In this document: one piece after another, positions 51,181-63,600 of the stretch | Position numbering within the stretch: the stretch's first letter is position 1 | Layout of the letters: each line of letters opens with the position of its first letter | Source of the DNA: Galaxea fascicularis | Lineage: Eukaryota; Cnidaria; Anthozoa; Scleractinia; Euphylliidae | DNA: 64,000 nucleotides | Direction of reading: 5' to 3' | Assembly (NCBI GenBank): GCA_948470475.1 | Contig: OX419344.1 | Coordinates: 24,200,725 to 24,264,724 of the forward strand | Made by a program: the position numbers and the translations under genes | The notes under the pieces: model-generated | Seen by the model: only the letters and a program-made list of their open reading frames with translations | What the model was told of the DNA's origin: nothing | Database searches by the model: none

Positions 51181-52250
51181 AAACTTATTGATTAACTAAT
51201 ACACTCTTGGCCAAATGAGAAATCAAATGACATAAATAGACAGGATGACTGACTGATTGACTGTTGTGTTGATTGAAGATGAAATTGACTACTTCACAAC
51301 TTGTTTGATATACAGTAAAAACCGCGTGTACGAACCTAGAAAATTAAGAACGTCCTGGCAGAAATTTGCTACTTTAATACCCCAAAATATAAGAACCTGT
51401 GTAGCCAAAAAAAATTCCAACAGGTTCTTATATGTGGTTATATTGACAGTTCTATAGCTGGAAACATATGTTGTGGTTCAATGTTCAAATCAGTTTGATT
51501 TTTTGAAACTGGTTTGTTCTTGATTATAAGCATTTATTCTATAAAATAACAGTTTATAATGAAGAACAAACCATATATTATACTATTTTCTACTCCGTAA
51601 AAATTAAGAACCTAATTAAGAACCTACTTTGCCTAAAATGCCAGTGAGTACCCAAAAATATTAGAACCTGTTTTGCCAAACTTCAAAAAAGTAGGTTCTT
51701 ACATGCAGGTTTTTACTGTATAAGTGAAGTTAAAAGAAAACTCTGACCAATTGATAGAATTCTTAACTAAACAACCGACTGGTTTACAGACTAGCTGAAT
51801 CACTGACTGGCCAACTGGCTGAATTATTGACTGACTTATTATCATCAAAGTGATCAAATGACTAACTTACCAACAATCACATTGACTGACTATCCAACTG
51901 ACAGGCATACTGACTCACTGATGGACTCACTGATTGAGTAAATGGTAATAATTCATCAGTTGATAAAGCACTCTATTGCTGACTGTTAATAACAGGATGA
52001 CCTTCAGATTGATTGATTGGTGAGTTGATCACTGATTTGCCTCAACTCACTTAGCTGAATGGTTGGCTCTCTCACTAATATTGATATACTAGGAAGCTAA
52101 CAAAATAACTGAAGAAGTTCTGGAATGGCCAACTTACATATTGAGAGCCAAATTGACTGGGTGGCTGATTTAGAGTTAGACCAATGGACTGACAAACTAA
52201 GTCTTGACTGCATGATTGTCAGACTCACTTGTTGACAGACAAAATTAACC
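51180..52250. repeat. Degenerate ACTG/TGAC-rich tract
   Basis: Words such as gactgactga, actgactgg and tgattgattg recur irregularly on both sides of the mariner-like MITE (51313-51718). It looks like an old expanded tetranucleotide repeat interrupted by that insertion. No coding signal. Confidence 0.55.
51311..51720. mobile_element. Mariner-like MITE with CAGTAAAAACC termini and TA duplication
   Basis: The element at 51313-51718 starts cagtaaaaacc and ends ggtttttactg, flanked by TA on both sides (51311-51312, 51719-51720). The inner part repeats aagaacct words in both orientations (for example 51347, 51391, 51628 and the inverted aggttctta at 51422 and 51693). CAGT ends and TA targets are those of Tc1/mariner elements. 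No transposase frame. Confidence 0.75.
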
Positions 52251-53482
52251 ATATTTGAATCAAAGGCATGTACAGATTTACATACTAACTCTCTCAAAGT
52301 AGACACCATCGGAATGGCTACTTTCCACCGAGCTTCTCTCATTTATCAATGACTCAATTTTATACAAGGCTTACACCTCTCTGGTGCCAAACATGTCAAA
52401 CTCATCATCAAGGTGTCTGTTTTGAGAGAACTGACTACATGCTTTGCGTTCATGTTTCTTATTGTTGACTACTTTTAGGCAAACTCTGTGGAGATCTTAT
52501 GCTAAACTGGTGTGATTCTCCATATCTCTGCTACTCCAGGTTTGTAAAAAAATGATGTATTCCCTACAACTAGTGTTTAATTTATATTTTCCTCACTAAT
52601 AATTTGCTGTCAGACAGGCTTCCAAAACAATCCACTCTCATAGATACCATACCTTTCCTCAGGTTAGACCAGTACGATAGGATTCTTTCCACTTGCTTTA
52701 CAATTTTGAATTTTGAATTGATAATAAGTGGACTTTGTAGGTTAAACAAATTTCTTTGTATGGGACAATTTTGGCACTCTTTTTAAGGTGGACATAAAGC
52801 TTATAAATCCAGTGTTTCTTGTACAAATGTAATGTATATGATAAGAAACTTCCTGGTTTGAGAGTTTATTCAGCTATTAATTTTTAGATTTGTATTGACG
52901 CTTTTTGGGTTCTGTTAAGGATGCTGGAATTGCAACTTGGGAGTCCAAACTTTTCTTGTGTCTTTCATCTTCATGAGCATCATGGAGTATTCAACTGGGC
53001 ATCCATAGCTTCCTTAGGTGGTGTGTAATGCTTACTTTCTCTCTCAAGTGACTGGTCTAAGAGACTGCAATCATGCAGTACAGACCTGGCCATTTTGCAG
53101 GTACAAACATGCTGTCATACTTTGGTCACCTGGCTGGAGGCCATGAATAACAACTTATGGATACATGATAAGACAATGTCACCAGTTGTAAATTTATGAA
53201 ATTTGTGGAATATGTATGATGCAAAAGTACAGTTGTTAAGACGTTTGCTGTAACAAGTCCATGTTTCAAGACTTATTTACCCTTTTAAAGCCATAACTGG
53301 TGGTTTTTAATTTAAATAATCTGTTCAGGTTTTGAAAACAAGTTGTGATCACTTTGTTGGAGGGGAACAACGTGCAAACACGCCAACTTCCATTTCACTG
53401 CATCTGAGGGTGCTCTCTTGCCAATAATTATAATATTATAGTCCAGGGTTACTGACTGCCTGCCTTGGATATTTTTCAGGAA
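52251..53482. other. Unresolved stretch with candidate exon-like segments
   Basis: Three segments have splice-like borders and short open frames: 52479-52539 (KLCGDLMLNWCDSPYLCYS), 52614-52662, and about 52921-53018. Their phases cannot be joined into one long frame without a stop, and I recognise no family. They may be exons of a diverged gene or chance. Confidence 0.2.
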
Positions 53483-53828
53483 CAAGGTTTTGGAGGCCTT
53501 CCAGCTACAAAAGTCTCACTTCAAATTGGGTAGGGAGAAAATGCACACAGCTCATGAGGCAGCAGATCTTTTGTTGGTCTCCCTGTGCACCCACATCCTC
53601 CCAAGTAGAGGTCTGGAAATGGGAACACTAGAGGTGAAGCATGTTGAAGAACTGCCCACTCCAAATGTTTTGCCCCAGAGACTTTTGGAACCAAACATTG
53701 CGTTGTTGCAGCAGGCTGCTCTGTCACCACACACTGGCCCAGCTGTACGAGACCCAGAGGTTTGGTGGTCATCAGCAGGTGGAATAGGCCATATTCGTAT
53801 TCTCGGTATTGAACTGGATCTAGCATGA
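53483..53828 (+). other. Uncharacterised ORF next to a palindrome
   Basis: After a plausible acceptor (ttttttcag near 53480) a 112-codon frame (53490-53828) encodes a soluble helical-looking segment (HEAADLLLVSLCTHILP, then LPTPNVLPQRLLEPNIALLQ). It runs into the left arm of the palindrome at 53783. The minus strand is also open here, so low stop density rather than selection may explain it. No family recognised. Confidence 0.2.
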
Positions 53829-53946
53829 AGTGGAGGCTCTTGCGGGGGAATCTTTTCATATGTAAATGTATTCCCCCGCAAGAGCCTCCACTTCATGCTA
53901 GATCCAGTCCAATACCGAGAATACGAATATGGCCTATTGCAGGTCA
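53775..53946. mobile_element. Near-perfect palindrome, 69-bp arms
   Basis: The arm at 53783-53851 and the arm at 53870-53938 are reverse complements with one mismatch that I can find (a/g within ggtattgaactgg), around an 18-bp loop. The flanks gcaggtgg and gcaggtca share six of eight bases and may be a decayed 8-bp target duplication. The near identity implies recent insertion, gene conversion or selection on a hairpin. Confidence 0.85.
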
Positions 53947-56900
53947 GAGGCATCAACAGTACTGCTTAAATTAGTGTTATGATCAACAGCCAATGGTGTT
54001 CTCTTCTCTGTTCAACAATGACAACAACAATACGAAAACAAAACAAAACTGCCTTAATATAACCAAGGTTGTTATTAAAAGCCAGGACTTGTGTACAGGC
54101 ACCCGTGTGTATCAAAGAGGGTAGAGCAAAGAAATCTTTGGAGTACCTGCTTATTCAGAATCCAAAACCCTCCTATATTTCTTCAATTGATAACCCCCCA
54201 TGTAGTTTGTATGTTTTTTTGGTGGTGCTGCTGGGCCTGAGAATCAGAAGAATCAAATTGATATTCTGAAAACTGTAAATTGACAAGGTAAAGAGTTTAC
54301 TTCTTTCTTAGTGACAATCAAACTTACAATGCCCATGGATACAACTATTTAGGAAAAACCTTTACCCAAATGGTAACAAGAGACAACCTACAACAATAAT
54401 TATTTGTTCTATATAACCCTTTAAATCAATAAAGTTACAGTGAAAGTTATGACTCAATATGTATCTGCCATGTTGGCTTCCATAGAAATCAGTAGAAGAA
54501 ATAAATTAAAAAGGGATCATGCAATCAGTATTTCTAATTTTTCTAACATTTTATGAATTGTGCTTTGGGTCACTGCAAATTTCACCAAATCAAAGTCTTG
54601 TCCTTGTAAAACAAAGCAACCTATCAGCATGAAATTTTCTTGAAAGATTTGTTTCATTGGTGTGTACAAAATATTGCAAGAGGAACCTTCTTGTACCATA
54701 AGTTTTTGTTTTAGAATTTGGATGATGAAAACCAGGAATGGGGATGTGTCCTTCCAGATGTTCTTTGTTTAATCAGTCAGTTTGCCAGGTCAGAAGCGAG
54801 CTTTCTCAGATTTTTAACCCGAGACCCGGCTTTCTTATCTTAACTGATTGAACTGTGAAGTAATATCTTCTTCTGAAAACGTTAGCAAGCAGCACTGCTT
54901 AAGTTGAATCAAGTACATATTTTCTTCATCCCCATGAGAGACCTTATCACAGCTTTGACCTATTAACCCTTTACATCTTAAAAGTGACCACCATCTAACA
55001 TCTCCTTACCATGTCACTACAGGGCATGATAACACAGAAAATGATCAGGAGGGGTCAGTTGAGTCAACATTTATACAAATTCTCCCTACATGCAACATAT
55101 GAAGTGTGAGAGAGCTGTGAAGAGAAAACACATGTTGATATTTAGGATTCAAGGGTTGAAGCCCAAATGATGACCAACCTCAGGGTTGGAAAAGATGGAA
55201 ATGGAATCTTTATTTTCAAAAGATCCCTTTAAGGCTGAAACAAGTCCTATGAGCCTCCCTGAAAATCATCGTATTTAATGATAGTAGAAAATGGATTAAT
55301 ATTTTGACCAACAGTGAAACAGTTAAACCTCTGCTCATACAGAGTTCTAAAGAATACCCGAATGAAAAACATTCAAGAAGAGCCCCCCATTAAGATTTCT
55401 GATGGTCCACCCCTTCCCAAACACTTGTACCGAGCGTACTGGTTTAAAATTTACTTGGGTTCAGTATTTTTAAAGGAAGGCCTGTCAATTTGAATCAACT
55501 CAACTATATATTCGTTCCTTTTCCTTCAGGGTGCTTCAGACATGTTGAAGAACTTTTTTGGCCGTGAACTCAATCAAGAAGCCTTCCTTGTCAGCAAAGG
55601 ATTGAAAAAGAAGATTTTCAATAAATACCATCTAGAGGTTGCAATAAATTAATAGCAGACAGTGTTGTCAGTAAGTTATCGATCGGCTGTACGCCAAGTC
55701 GCCGTAAGTCCTTTTAGTTTTGCGGCTGTTTTCACATATAGATGCTTACATTCTGGTAAATTAATCAGGCTGTCGTTTGATCACAAAATTTTGCTTTAGT
55801 CGTCTTTTGATGCATTCACCTCACTTGTGAGATAAAATCAATTCAATTCTAAACGAAAGAATGAACTCAAATACGTTCTTTACCAGTTTTTTTCCTGGAA
55901 AGTACGTGAAAACGTCGGCCTGACCATATCTCGTAAACGTGTCAACGCAAGAATATTCATCGGAACATTCATCGGAAAATTAAGCTTGATATTCTCACAG
56001 CAGGTTGGCAAAACTATGTTTACAGCAAGTAAATTTGTACAAGACCCACCCTTTATAAAAACCATAAGCATAATGAAGAATATTGATTGATGAATTTTCT
56101 TTTTAAAGTAGGCCATTGTTCGAGCAGATTTCGATTTGCAATTCAGAATGAATCCCTCGACACTGTTCGTTCCAGTTACATTGTGTAAATTTGCAGCTTT
56201 TCAAAATGCTTCACCACCATAGATAATTTCAATAAGCCATTGCAATTCGGACGAATATCAGTTGAACTTAATTGTGCGCGAGGTGAAAGAAAATTCTATT
56301 GACCGCAAACTTTAATTTATGCGCCACTATATAAAAGCAAAGTGTTAACACAACGGTGAGCACGCACCTTATTTGAGTTCGTTTTTCAGAACCGAATGAA
56401 ATAGGTGTGAACAAAAACCTGACGAAATGTGCGAAAATGTACCTGAATTTTTTTTTAAACGCACGTCAAAAGCAATGATTTACGATGTTTTAATACGATC
56501 TGCAATACGTAATGGGAGCGCGATTTAGTAGGGTATATGCAACGCTATTCTAGATCGAAATTTTCTTAGAAATACAAATTTACGCTTGCCGCTGTTTACT
56601 GCTCGCGATCGAATACTGTTACATCAAACTATATGACCGCCGCGTTCACAGCACTTTCCAATATTGTGTAGCGGAGAAAAGAGATTGGAGTATTTAATGG
56701 ACAAAAATCTTGTACTACAATAATTTTAAGTATATGACATTCCGTTATGTATTTTCTAAAAGCTAAAGACAAAAGTGATGAATGGTTGCCTGAAATAACA
56801 CCAAAAACAATTACCCAGAGGAACTCGAGAAAATAAATTGCAAACACTGGTAAAATTTTATCATCAGTTTCATTTCACCATTTGTTTTCGACATTTGGTG

Positions 56901-57505
56901 TTCTTTTAAATGACTTTTTTTAGAAGAAATTTAAAACAGTCGTACAGAAGTTTGCAATATAATGTAAACAATCTCGGTACAAAGTTTTGTCCACTTGTTA
57001 CTCGAACCTCTGGTGGATTCCTTCTTAACTCTCGTTAAGTGGCCTTGAACACCGATAGAAGAATAAGACAAGGTAGGATTTTACATTAGTTTCATAGCTA
57101 AATACAGACTAAATAGAGTTAACTTTACAGTTTTCTTTTAACATCGAATCAGCATGGAGGCCTTCCTTTCACAAAACGGAGCTGGTTTGGAATTACTTGG
57201 ATTTTAAGCGCAATGTATCGTACGGTAGGTTAATGTAACATCGCAGCTATTCTTATTTGAAGCGTTTCACATTTATCTTAGAAATGAATATACTTTAACG
57301 GTATAGTTAGCCAAATTTGTGTACCTAGCATTGTAATTTAGTTTTATTTGAAAAAATGTATTTCGTTGTTCTTGTAATAAACATTGCATTTACAGTAGTC
57401 TTGGTGTTAGAAATTTATATTTTGACTTTGTGATGAATAAAAGGTCCAAAGAGATGCAATATATCAACCACACCCAAATATTCAGGCTTGCATTCATATT
57501 CACTG
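53947..57505. other. No confirmed gene; two weak exon candidates
   Basis: Candidate segments are 54716-54789 (encoding NLDDENQEWGCVLPDVLCLI; acceptor tttttag, donor gtcaga) and 55531-55652 (encoding GASDMLKNFFGRELNQEAFL, then GLKKKIFNKYHLEV and a TAA stop, after a good ttccttcag acceptor). Their phases do not join directly. They could be the 3' end of an unrecognised gene. The rest is AT-rich and featureless to me. Confidence 0.25.
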
Positions 57506-58060
57506 ATTTGCATATATGTAAATGACCTCATTAGCATTTATGATAATTAGTTAAAACACGAATTTTCCAACTATAACAACTTTTGATAAAAATAATTTAT
57601 GTATATGCAAATTACCTCATTAGCATTTATGATAATTAACCTCGCGACAAAAGTCCAACGCAATTTTTCAAAAAAAATAATTTATGTATATGCAAATTAC
57701 CTCATTAGCATTTATGATAATTAACCCAAAAGCAAAACTCTAACCCAATTCTGAAAAAAAATAATTTATGTATATGCAAATTACCTCATTAGCATTTATG
57801 ATAATTAACCCAAAAGCAAAACTCTAACCCAATTTTGAAAAAAAAATAATTTATGTATATGTAAATTACGGCATTAGCATTTATGGTAATTAACCCAAAC
57901 GCAAAACTCTAACCCAATTTTGAAAAAAATAATTTATGTATATGCAAATTACCTCATTAGCATTTATGATAATTAACCCAAACGCAAAACTCTAACTCAA
58001 TTTTGACAAAAAATAATTTATGTATATGCAAATTACCTCATTAGCATTTATGATAATTAG
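57506..58060. repeat. AT-rich tandem array, unit about 84 bp, about seven copies
   Basis: The core attagcatttatgataatta occurs near 57530, 57620, 57704, 57788, 57873, 57957 and 58040, a spacing of 83-90 bp. Most units also contain atttatgtatatgcaaatta, followed by cctc, and a linker with aacccaa and gcaaaactctaac. Inner units are more alike than the edge ones, as in arrays grown by unequal crossing-over. Each typical unit contains an octamer-like atgcaaat and a taatta word. Confidence 0.9.
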
Positions 58061-58621
58061 TTTCAATGTCCACTTGCGATTTTCTCAAATTTATTTTAAA
58101 ACTAATTTACATATATGCATAATGAGTATTTTAATTTACATATATCGGTAATGACGTTATTTTATTCCAAAATACATGTCACAACAAGGTCGGTTTCAAT
58201 ACTTTTTATTGTCTGGTCTAAAATTGTACAGTCTTAAATATAAAATATAATGAAAACTCCAGTTCGCAAATAAATTTGCGGCACTTAGTATAGAATAAAT
58301 GCGCAGTTTCAAAGAGATCGCAATTAAATTCGATTAATTATTGCAAGTGGGATTTACGATTTTTACACAGACAAATGGCGCTAGAGCAACTACCCACCTT
58401 CTCTCCATAAGCATCTGTGTAAACCTCGCAATTGCAATAACATAGTCTACATGCGATCTCTCCAAAAATTCGCACTTTCGCTAAATCCGGTAAAGCGAAT
58501 CTATTTGCAAACTGGTTTGATTTAACATTAATTAATAATGCACTCACCTCGTACATTCTTTAAAGCTACAATTTACAGTAATACTACCCTAACTTGACTC
58601 TGCTCCGAAACTGCGGTCAGA

Positions 58622-58864
58622 GCTTCACGCCGCATCAACACCAGCACGTTTTTCCGTGACAATTTTTATTTGCGCTTATTTGTTCGTGTACATGAGAAAA
58701 TTTACTCGAATTTTGTGACTAATTCATTTGTTGTAAAACTGATGCGCCAGTTTTTCAGCAAATGAATTTGTCATATAAAATTCGGCAAATTTTCTCATGC
58801 ACACGAACAAATAATCGCAAATAAATATTGTCACAGAAAAATTTACTCGTGTGGATGAGGCTTT
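58622..58864. mobile_element. Foldback MITE
   Basis: The arms at 58622-58741 and 58748-58864 are imperfect reverse complements, sharing words such as tgtgacaa, tatttg, gttcgtgt, catgagaaaattt and gaattttgt/tcatat. The right end (gtgtggatgaggcttt) is better kept than the left. No coding potential and no clear target duplication. Confidence 0.7.
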
Positions 58865-60422
58865 ACAAATGTCAAAATAGCGCCCATTTCCGTGGAAAAT
58901 ACTACGAATCTATTGTAAACAACAAGCACATATGAATACCAATGAATGTGCAATACGAAGCAAAAGGAAGTTGATACCAGCTGATCAGAAATTCAGTAGA
59001 TTCAGTAGTGACCTTTTTCGGTTATCCAAAAATCGTTTCTCGGGAACATCATCCCCAAGTGAAAATGCTAGAAAGTTAATTGCACGATTGATAATTTTAG
59101 TCGGATGCAGATTTTGAAAACAAAAACGACGAAAATTTGCATCCGTCGGTGTCTCCCAAGAGGGTAAGCTCTGGGTGATTAACACAACGCCTCATGTATT
59201 ATTACACCTCCGTTTTGATCACGTCAAAAAACAAAATCAATGGGACAACTCAGCTGAACACGAAAGCCCAAGGCAACTGAATGGAAAGGTGCTGTTTTCC
59301 TGCAAACACAGATTTCTACCACGTGTAAAGATCCTGAAATCATTCAGCTTCACTTGTATCACGTTTGTTTCCATGGAAACAACAATCGAGAGGAATAAAA
59401 AAAACATTTATTTAGTTTCTTTCTCGGAAAACTTCCTGCAGGCTGAGCGTAACCGTTAACGAAGCCAAACTTTTAACCCGAGCTTTCGAAGAAAGCGAAG
59501 GTGCGAAATTGATTTTAGTGTAAGTTTTGTCGCCTGCGAACACAGCCGCCTATAACCGCTGCCGACCCCCGAGGGCGTTTCGCGAAGGCTACTAAATTTA
59601 TCGCGGATAAAATTTCTACGTTAGATTGTGTCATGTGCGTATTTTCTTCCATTTCTGGAAACGTTTTGATCGTTTTAAACCTTCGAAAACTTTGGCTCTG
59701 ATTTCTTCCAATTGTCGTGCGTTTTAAAATCAACCGTGTAGAACTCGCCAATGGTCCGAAATCATCCCGGGGAGGGGAGGGGGGGCGGGGCGCGGTTAAT
59801 CCAGATTGCAAGTTACGGGGATGATCAAAGGATTTTTTGAGTTTGAAAGTTTCGATTCAGGGATCTTTTTTGGTAGGAAACTGAGGCTTGATTTAAGTAG
59901 GGATACTTTAGGTATTGAAAACAATTTGGAGATTCCTAGTTGTGCCTGGGGTGCAGTGGCCCCGTTTCCTGTCCGCGTAGTTCAGTTTCTAATCTTTTTT
60001 TTTTTTTCGTATACCACTTAATCCGTTTGGTAAATTTTTGAGGCTCGGAGATTCGGCATGAGATTTTTGGGGGTTAATATTTGGCCCAGGGAATTTTGGG
60101 GTTTAATTTTTGCCCCCATTCGATCATCCCGCCACTTGAGATCCGGAGTGCCCCCCACCCCCCTTCCTAAGGGGGGCAATCATACATGTGAAGACCCTGA
60201 AGCGAAGGACTTTAGTAAAGAGGCCGGCAACAGGAACGCCACAAAACAATAGCCTTATTGACCAAAAACAATCGCGCTGCGCCTGCGTTCTACAGTTTTG
60301 TACACTTCGTTGCAGTCCTCTACAAAACAACGTCAAATGACCAAATTTTAGGGGGTTTTTTACTGTAGATTTCTTACTTTAACGCCTTTCATAGAAATTT
60401 AGACCCTAGACAGTTCCTCGGT
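58865..60422. other. Intergenic, no gene recognised
   Basis: Short open frames at 58932-59117 and 59175-59459 show no family motif. A G-rich patch (59769-59791) and a C/G-rich patch (60151-60178) are low-complexity. Nothing else is supported. Confidence 0.4.
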
Positions 60423-60651
60423 ATTTTCCATGTTAAACAAATTGAGATAATCGCGAAAGAGTTAGAAAATCGAGAAGTAATGTTTATAAAATGAGGTCTT
60501 CGTTGCCATCACCGTCGTCGCTACTATAGCTCCCTAACAGGAAGCTCAAGCAACAACGACGACGACGGCAACAAAAACGTCATTTTGAAATACAACTTCT
60601 CGTTTTTGTAACTCTTTCGCGATTATTCCAATTTGTTTAACGTGAAAAATG
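60423..60651. mobile_element. Foldback MITE
   Basis: The arms at 60423-60533 and 60541-60651 are imperfect reverse complements, sharing ttaaacaaatt, ataatcgcgaaagagtta, cgagaagt and gttgcc-tc-cgtcgtcg. The acg/cgt trinucleotide run near the centre creates a Val-rich frame on the minus strand that is not a gene. Outer borders are approximate. Confidence 0.7.
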
Positions 60652-63600
60652 CTAGTGAGCTCTCCAGGATCTACATTACTGTGACCGGTATTAAAGCAAC
60701 GAACACGAACTGAAGAAAAACTCTGAAAACTTGCCACCATGCGCTCGCGTTCTCGTGGCCAAGCGATCAACTCATTATTTTCTATTATTTTCAATTCTCG
60801 ATTACTGCTTCTCGATTCTCCATACTCGAATTTCGTGAGTTTCGTCTATCGGGACTCGAAAGGGACCACACTGTAGTTACAGTATCAACTTACTTTTGCC
60901 TGGTACTGCATGCAAAAACTCAGCATTTCGTAACTAGCAGTAAGGGCGTTTGTAAAATGTTTACGTCAGTGTTGTCTTCTAATGAATCTTAACAATTGTA
61001 ACTCAATTCACTAGAAAGCTGTATTTGCAAGTTACGAACAGATTTTCGCTCCTCAAAGCAGTTGAAGGTCACACCGAGTTTCAAATATGCTGACTCATAC
61101 CTACTACTTGTTTGAATATGAATAAAATAAGCAATCAATAAAGTAAAAATAACAAATAAAAATCGTCCACACCAACAACGAAAGATTACGATTCTTGAAA
61201 GTCCCAATTGTGACTGCAAAACTAAATGTTCAATTTCACATTTTTTTTCTAACCAAATCATTTTCTTTTTTTTGCGGAAGTCCTTTACTCAACTAATGGT
61301 ATTTTGTATCAGACAAATACAGCAAGATGATTCATATTTCCTTTATGCCAATAAAAAACATACATTTTTTCCCCACTTCGCTCCTTCTTTCTTATGGTTC
61401 TAGTTGAGAGAATGTTTTTTTTTAATCAAAATAGTTTAAACTTCAGTGATCAAGACCTTAAATCTCATGACCTGTATGCTTGATTAAGCAGTGATATGGT
61501 AAGAGAAACTAGATGCTGATCATTACTGATGCTAAAGGTAAATCTACCGAGAAGTTAATGCAGCCGGCGAAGAGGAACAACCTGAACTCAAAGGCAATGC
61601 AATAAACTGCCATCTGCAAGCCCCACTCAGGAACATTTAGTTTGGATGAAAAACAATTTTTCAAGTGGCTCAAACCAAGGAACGTTGTTTCCATCTGCAG
61701 CATTTGCTGTTTGTTCCTTGGCATTAATTTTGTGTCACCGACTACAGTATACTACTATAATGCAATAGCCAGGTTGCATTTCAAAGACAATTAAATAGAG
61801 CACCAAAGAAAGGACATTAAATTGATTATTTACTCCTGTTCCTCTCTTTTCAAGCCCCACATTAAGGCCTGAACAGAATTTGAAATCCTGGTCTGTTTCA
61901 TCTGTCCCATTCATTCAGTCTGAGAAAGTGAGAATTTGCTCCACATGCCCCCAGGGTTCATTAAACATGTTACAATACCACACCCAAGTATTCAAATCTG
62001 TCAAAAGAATTTGTATGCAAAGTAGCATTTTCAACCAAGGCACACGTCTGCAAGCCATAAGGGGAGGGGGGGGGGGTGTTTTAAAGGAGCCAAACTAATA
62101 CTGGGATTTATAGGCAAGCTACACATCGTTCTTTCCTCATTTATAACATCTTGGGAAAATTAGAACTTCCAGTCAGCTTTTTTAATCTTCCATCTCAAAG
62201 AGCCCCTTTTCAATTTCTTAACTGAATTGTCCTCTTTGATTCACACCCATCAGCATTTTAAATTGTGTTCAGATGTTTGCACTAACATAATCTCAACATA
62301 ATTTTTCAAGGGGATTTTATAACAGTTTAGCTATCTATAACCTGCTGGAATAGCAAAAAAAAAGTGGTTAAGATTAATAATTATTGTTGAACCTAAAGAA
62401 ATTGCTGCAAAACTGAAACAAACTGACATAACATCAACCATAAATGTACCATTTAGCTGAAAATCCACAGTTGCAGATGTTCCATTTCTGTAAGTCATTT
62501 TCCATACATTTTTGTCAATATTTGAACCTGACTTTTCCTGCTTGAAATTATTTTGCATTCCTCCTTTTGGTCAATCAGTATCTGACCAGACATGTCTGTA
62601 CTATGCAATTTCCACGTTGGCCATTCATTTCAGTGATACATCTGTGATCCATTTCTTTTCTATTTTATTTTTGTTTTTTGTAAAATGATAAATGTTAAGA
62701 TGAATATTAGTAGAGTACATATAAGGACTGGTCCGCCTCGACTTGCTCCAAGGCTGTTGCCTTACAGGAGCCCGGTAGCCTGGGGCACCTGAAGAATAGC
62801 TCTGGGCACCTTAATTTTTCATGGCAACACCTTTCACTTCATATGTTGGGCTCCTAAGTTCTCAGTGTTTAGCTCCAAGGGCCCCTTTAAAATTTTCTTA
62901 GGCAGCAGCCTTGTGCTCTAAGCTATCTGCAGCCCAGTCTATCTGTAATTTATCTTGCATCAAATAAAATAAATAAACCTAATAAACCTAACCTAATGAA
63001 GTTTGGAAATCCTCTTTAATCCATTCAACCTTTCAACCCCCAAGAGTGACCAATGTTTAACTTCTCCTTATAATAACACTGCTCAATCAAACATAAGGGT
63101 TGTGAGAAAAAAGGAAGTGATCAACAAGTAACAAAGGTCTTGATTGTTTAAAAAATTCTCCTCATTATTACCATAGAAAGTGTATGCACAATAGTGTGGA
63201 GATTATACATGCTGATACTAGGATGTAAAGGAATGTCTTTAAATTTTCGATCAAAACAGGAGACATGAAAAGTATTTTTTTTATTCTTTACAGGGGGCAG
63301 GTGACGGCGACTTAAGGGGTTAATATAAGCACCTTCAAACCCAATAGACTATGTCCTCATTAATTCTTCAGAGTTACGTCCTTCAATGACACTTACTTGA
63401 ACATTGGTGGCACACTCGCTGCTGGGATATTTGAGACAAAATAATACAATTAATATTGTGACTTTACTTTGAAAGCATAAGAAAATCATGATCAGTAGAC
63501 GTACACCTACTGTGGGAAGACTTTTCAATGAACATATGTTGCAATACTGCTCAAAGATTGCTAGACTTTCCAAACGTTTAGAAGGCCTTCAAAGAGTGGA

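Noticed and set aside
53552..53956. Minus-strand 134-codon frame
   Set aside because: It begins in one arm of the palindrome and runs through the other, with no known motif.
57506..58060. CRISPR-like array
   Set aside because: The spacers are repeated as well as the repeats, and the host is an animal; it is an ordinary tandem repeat.
60546..60794. Val-rich minus-strand frame
   Set aside because: The Val run comes from the acg trinucleotides at the centre of a foldback element.
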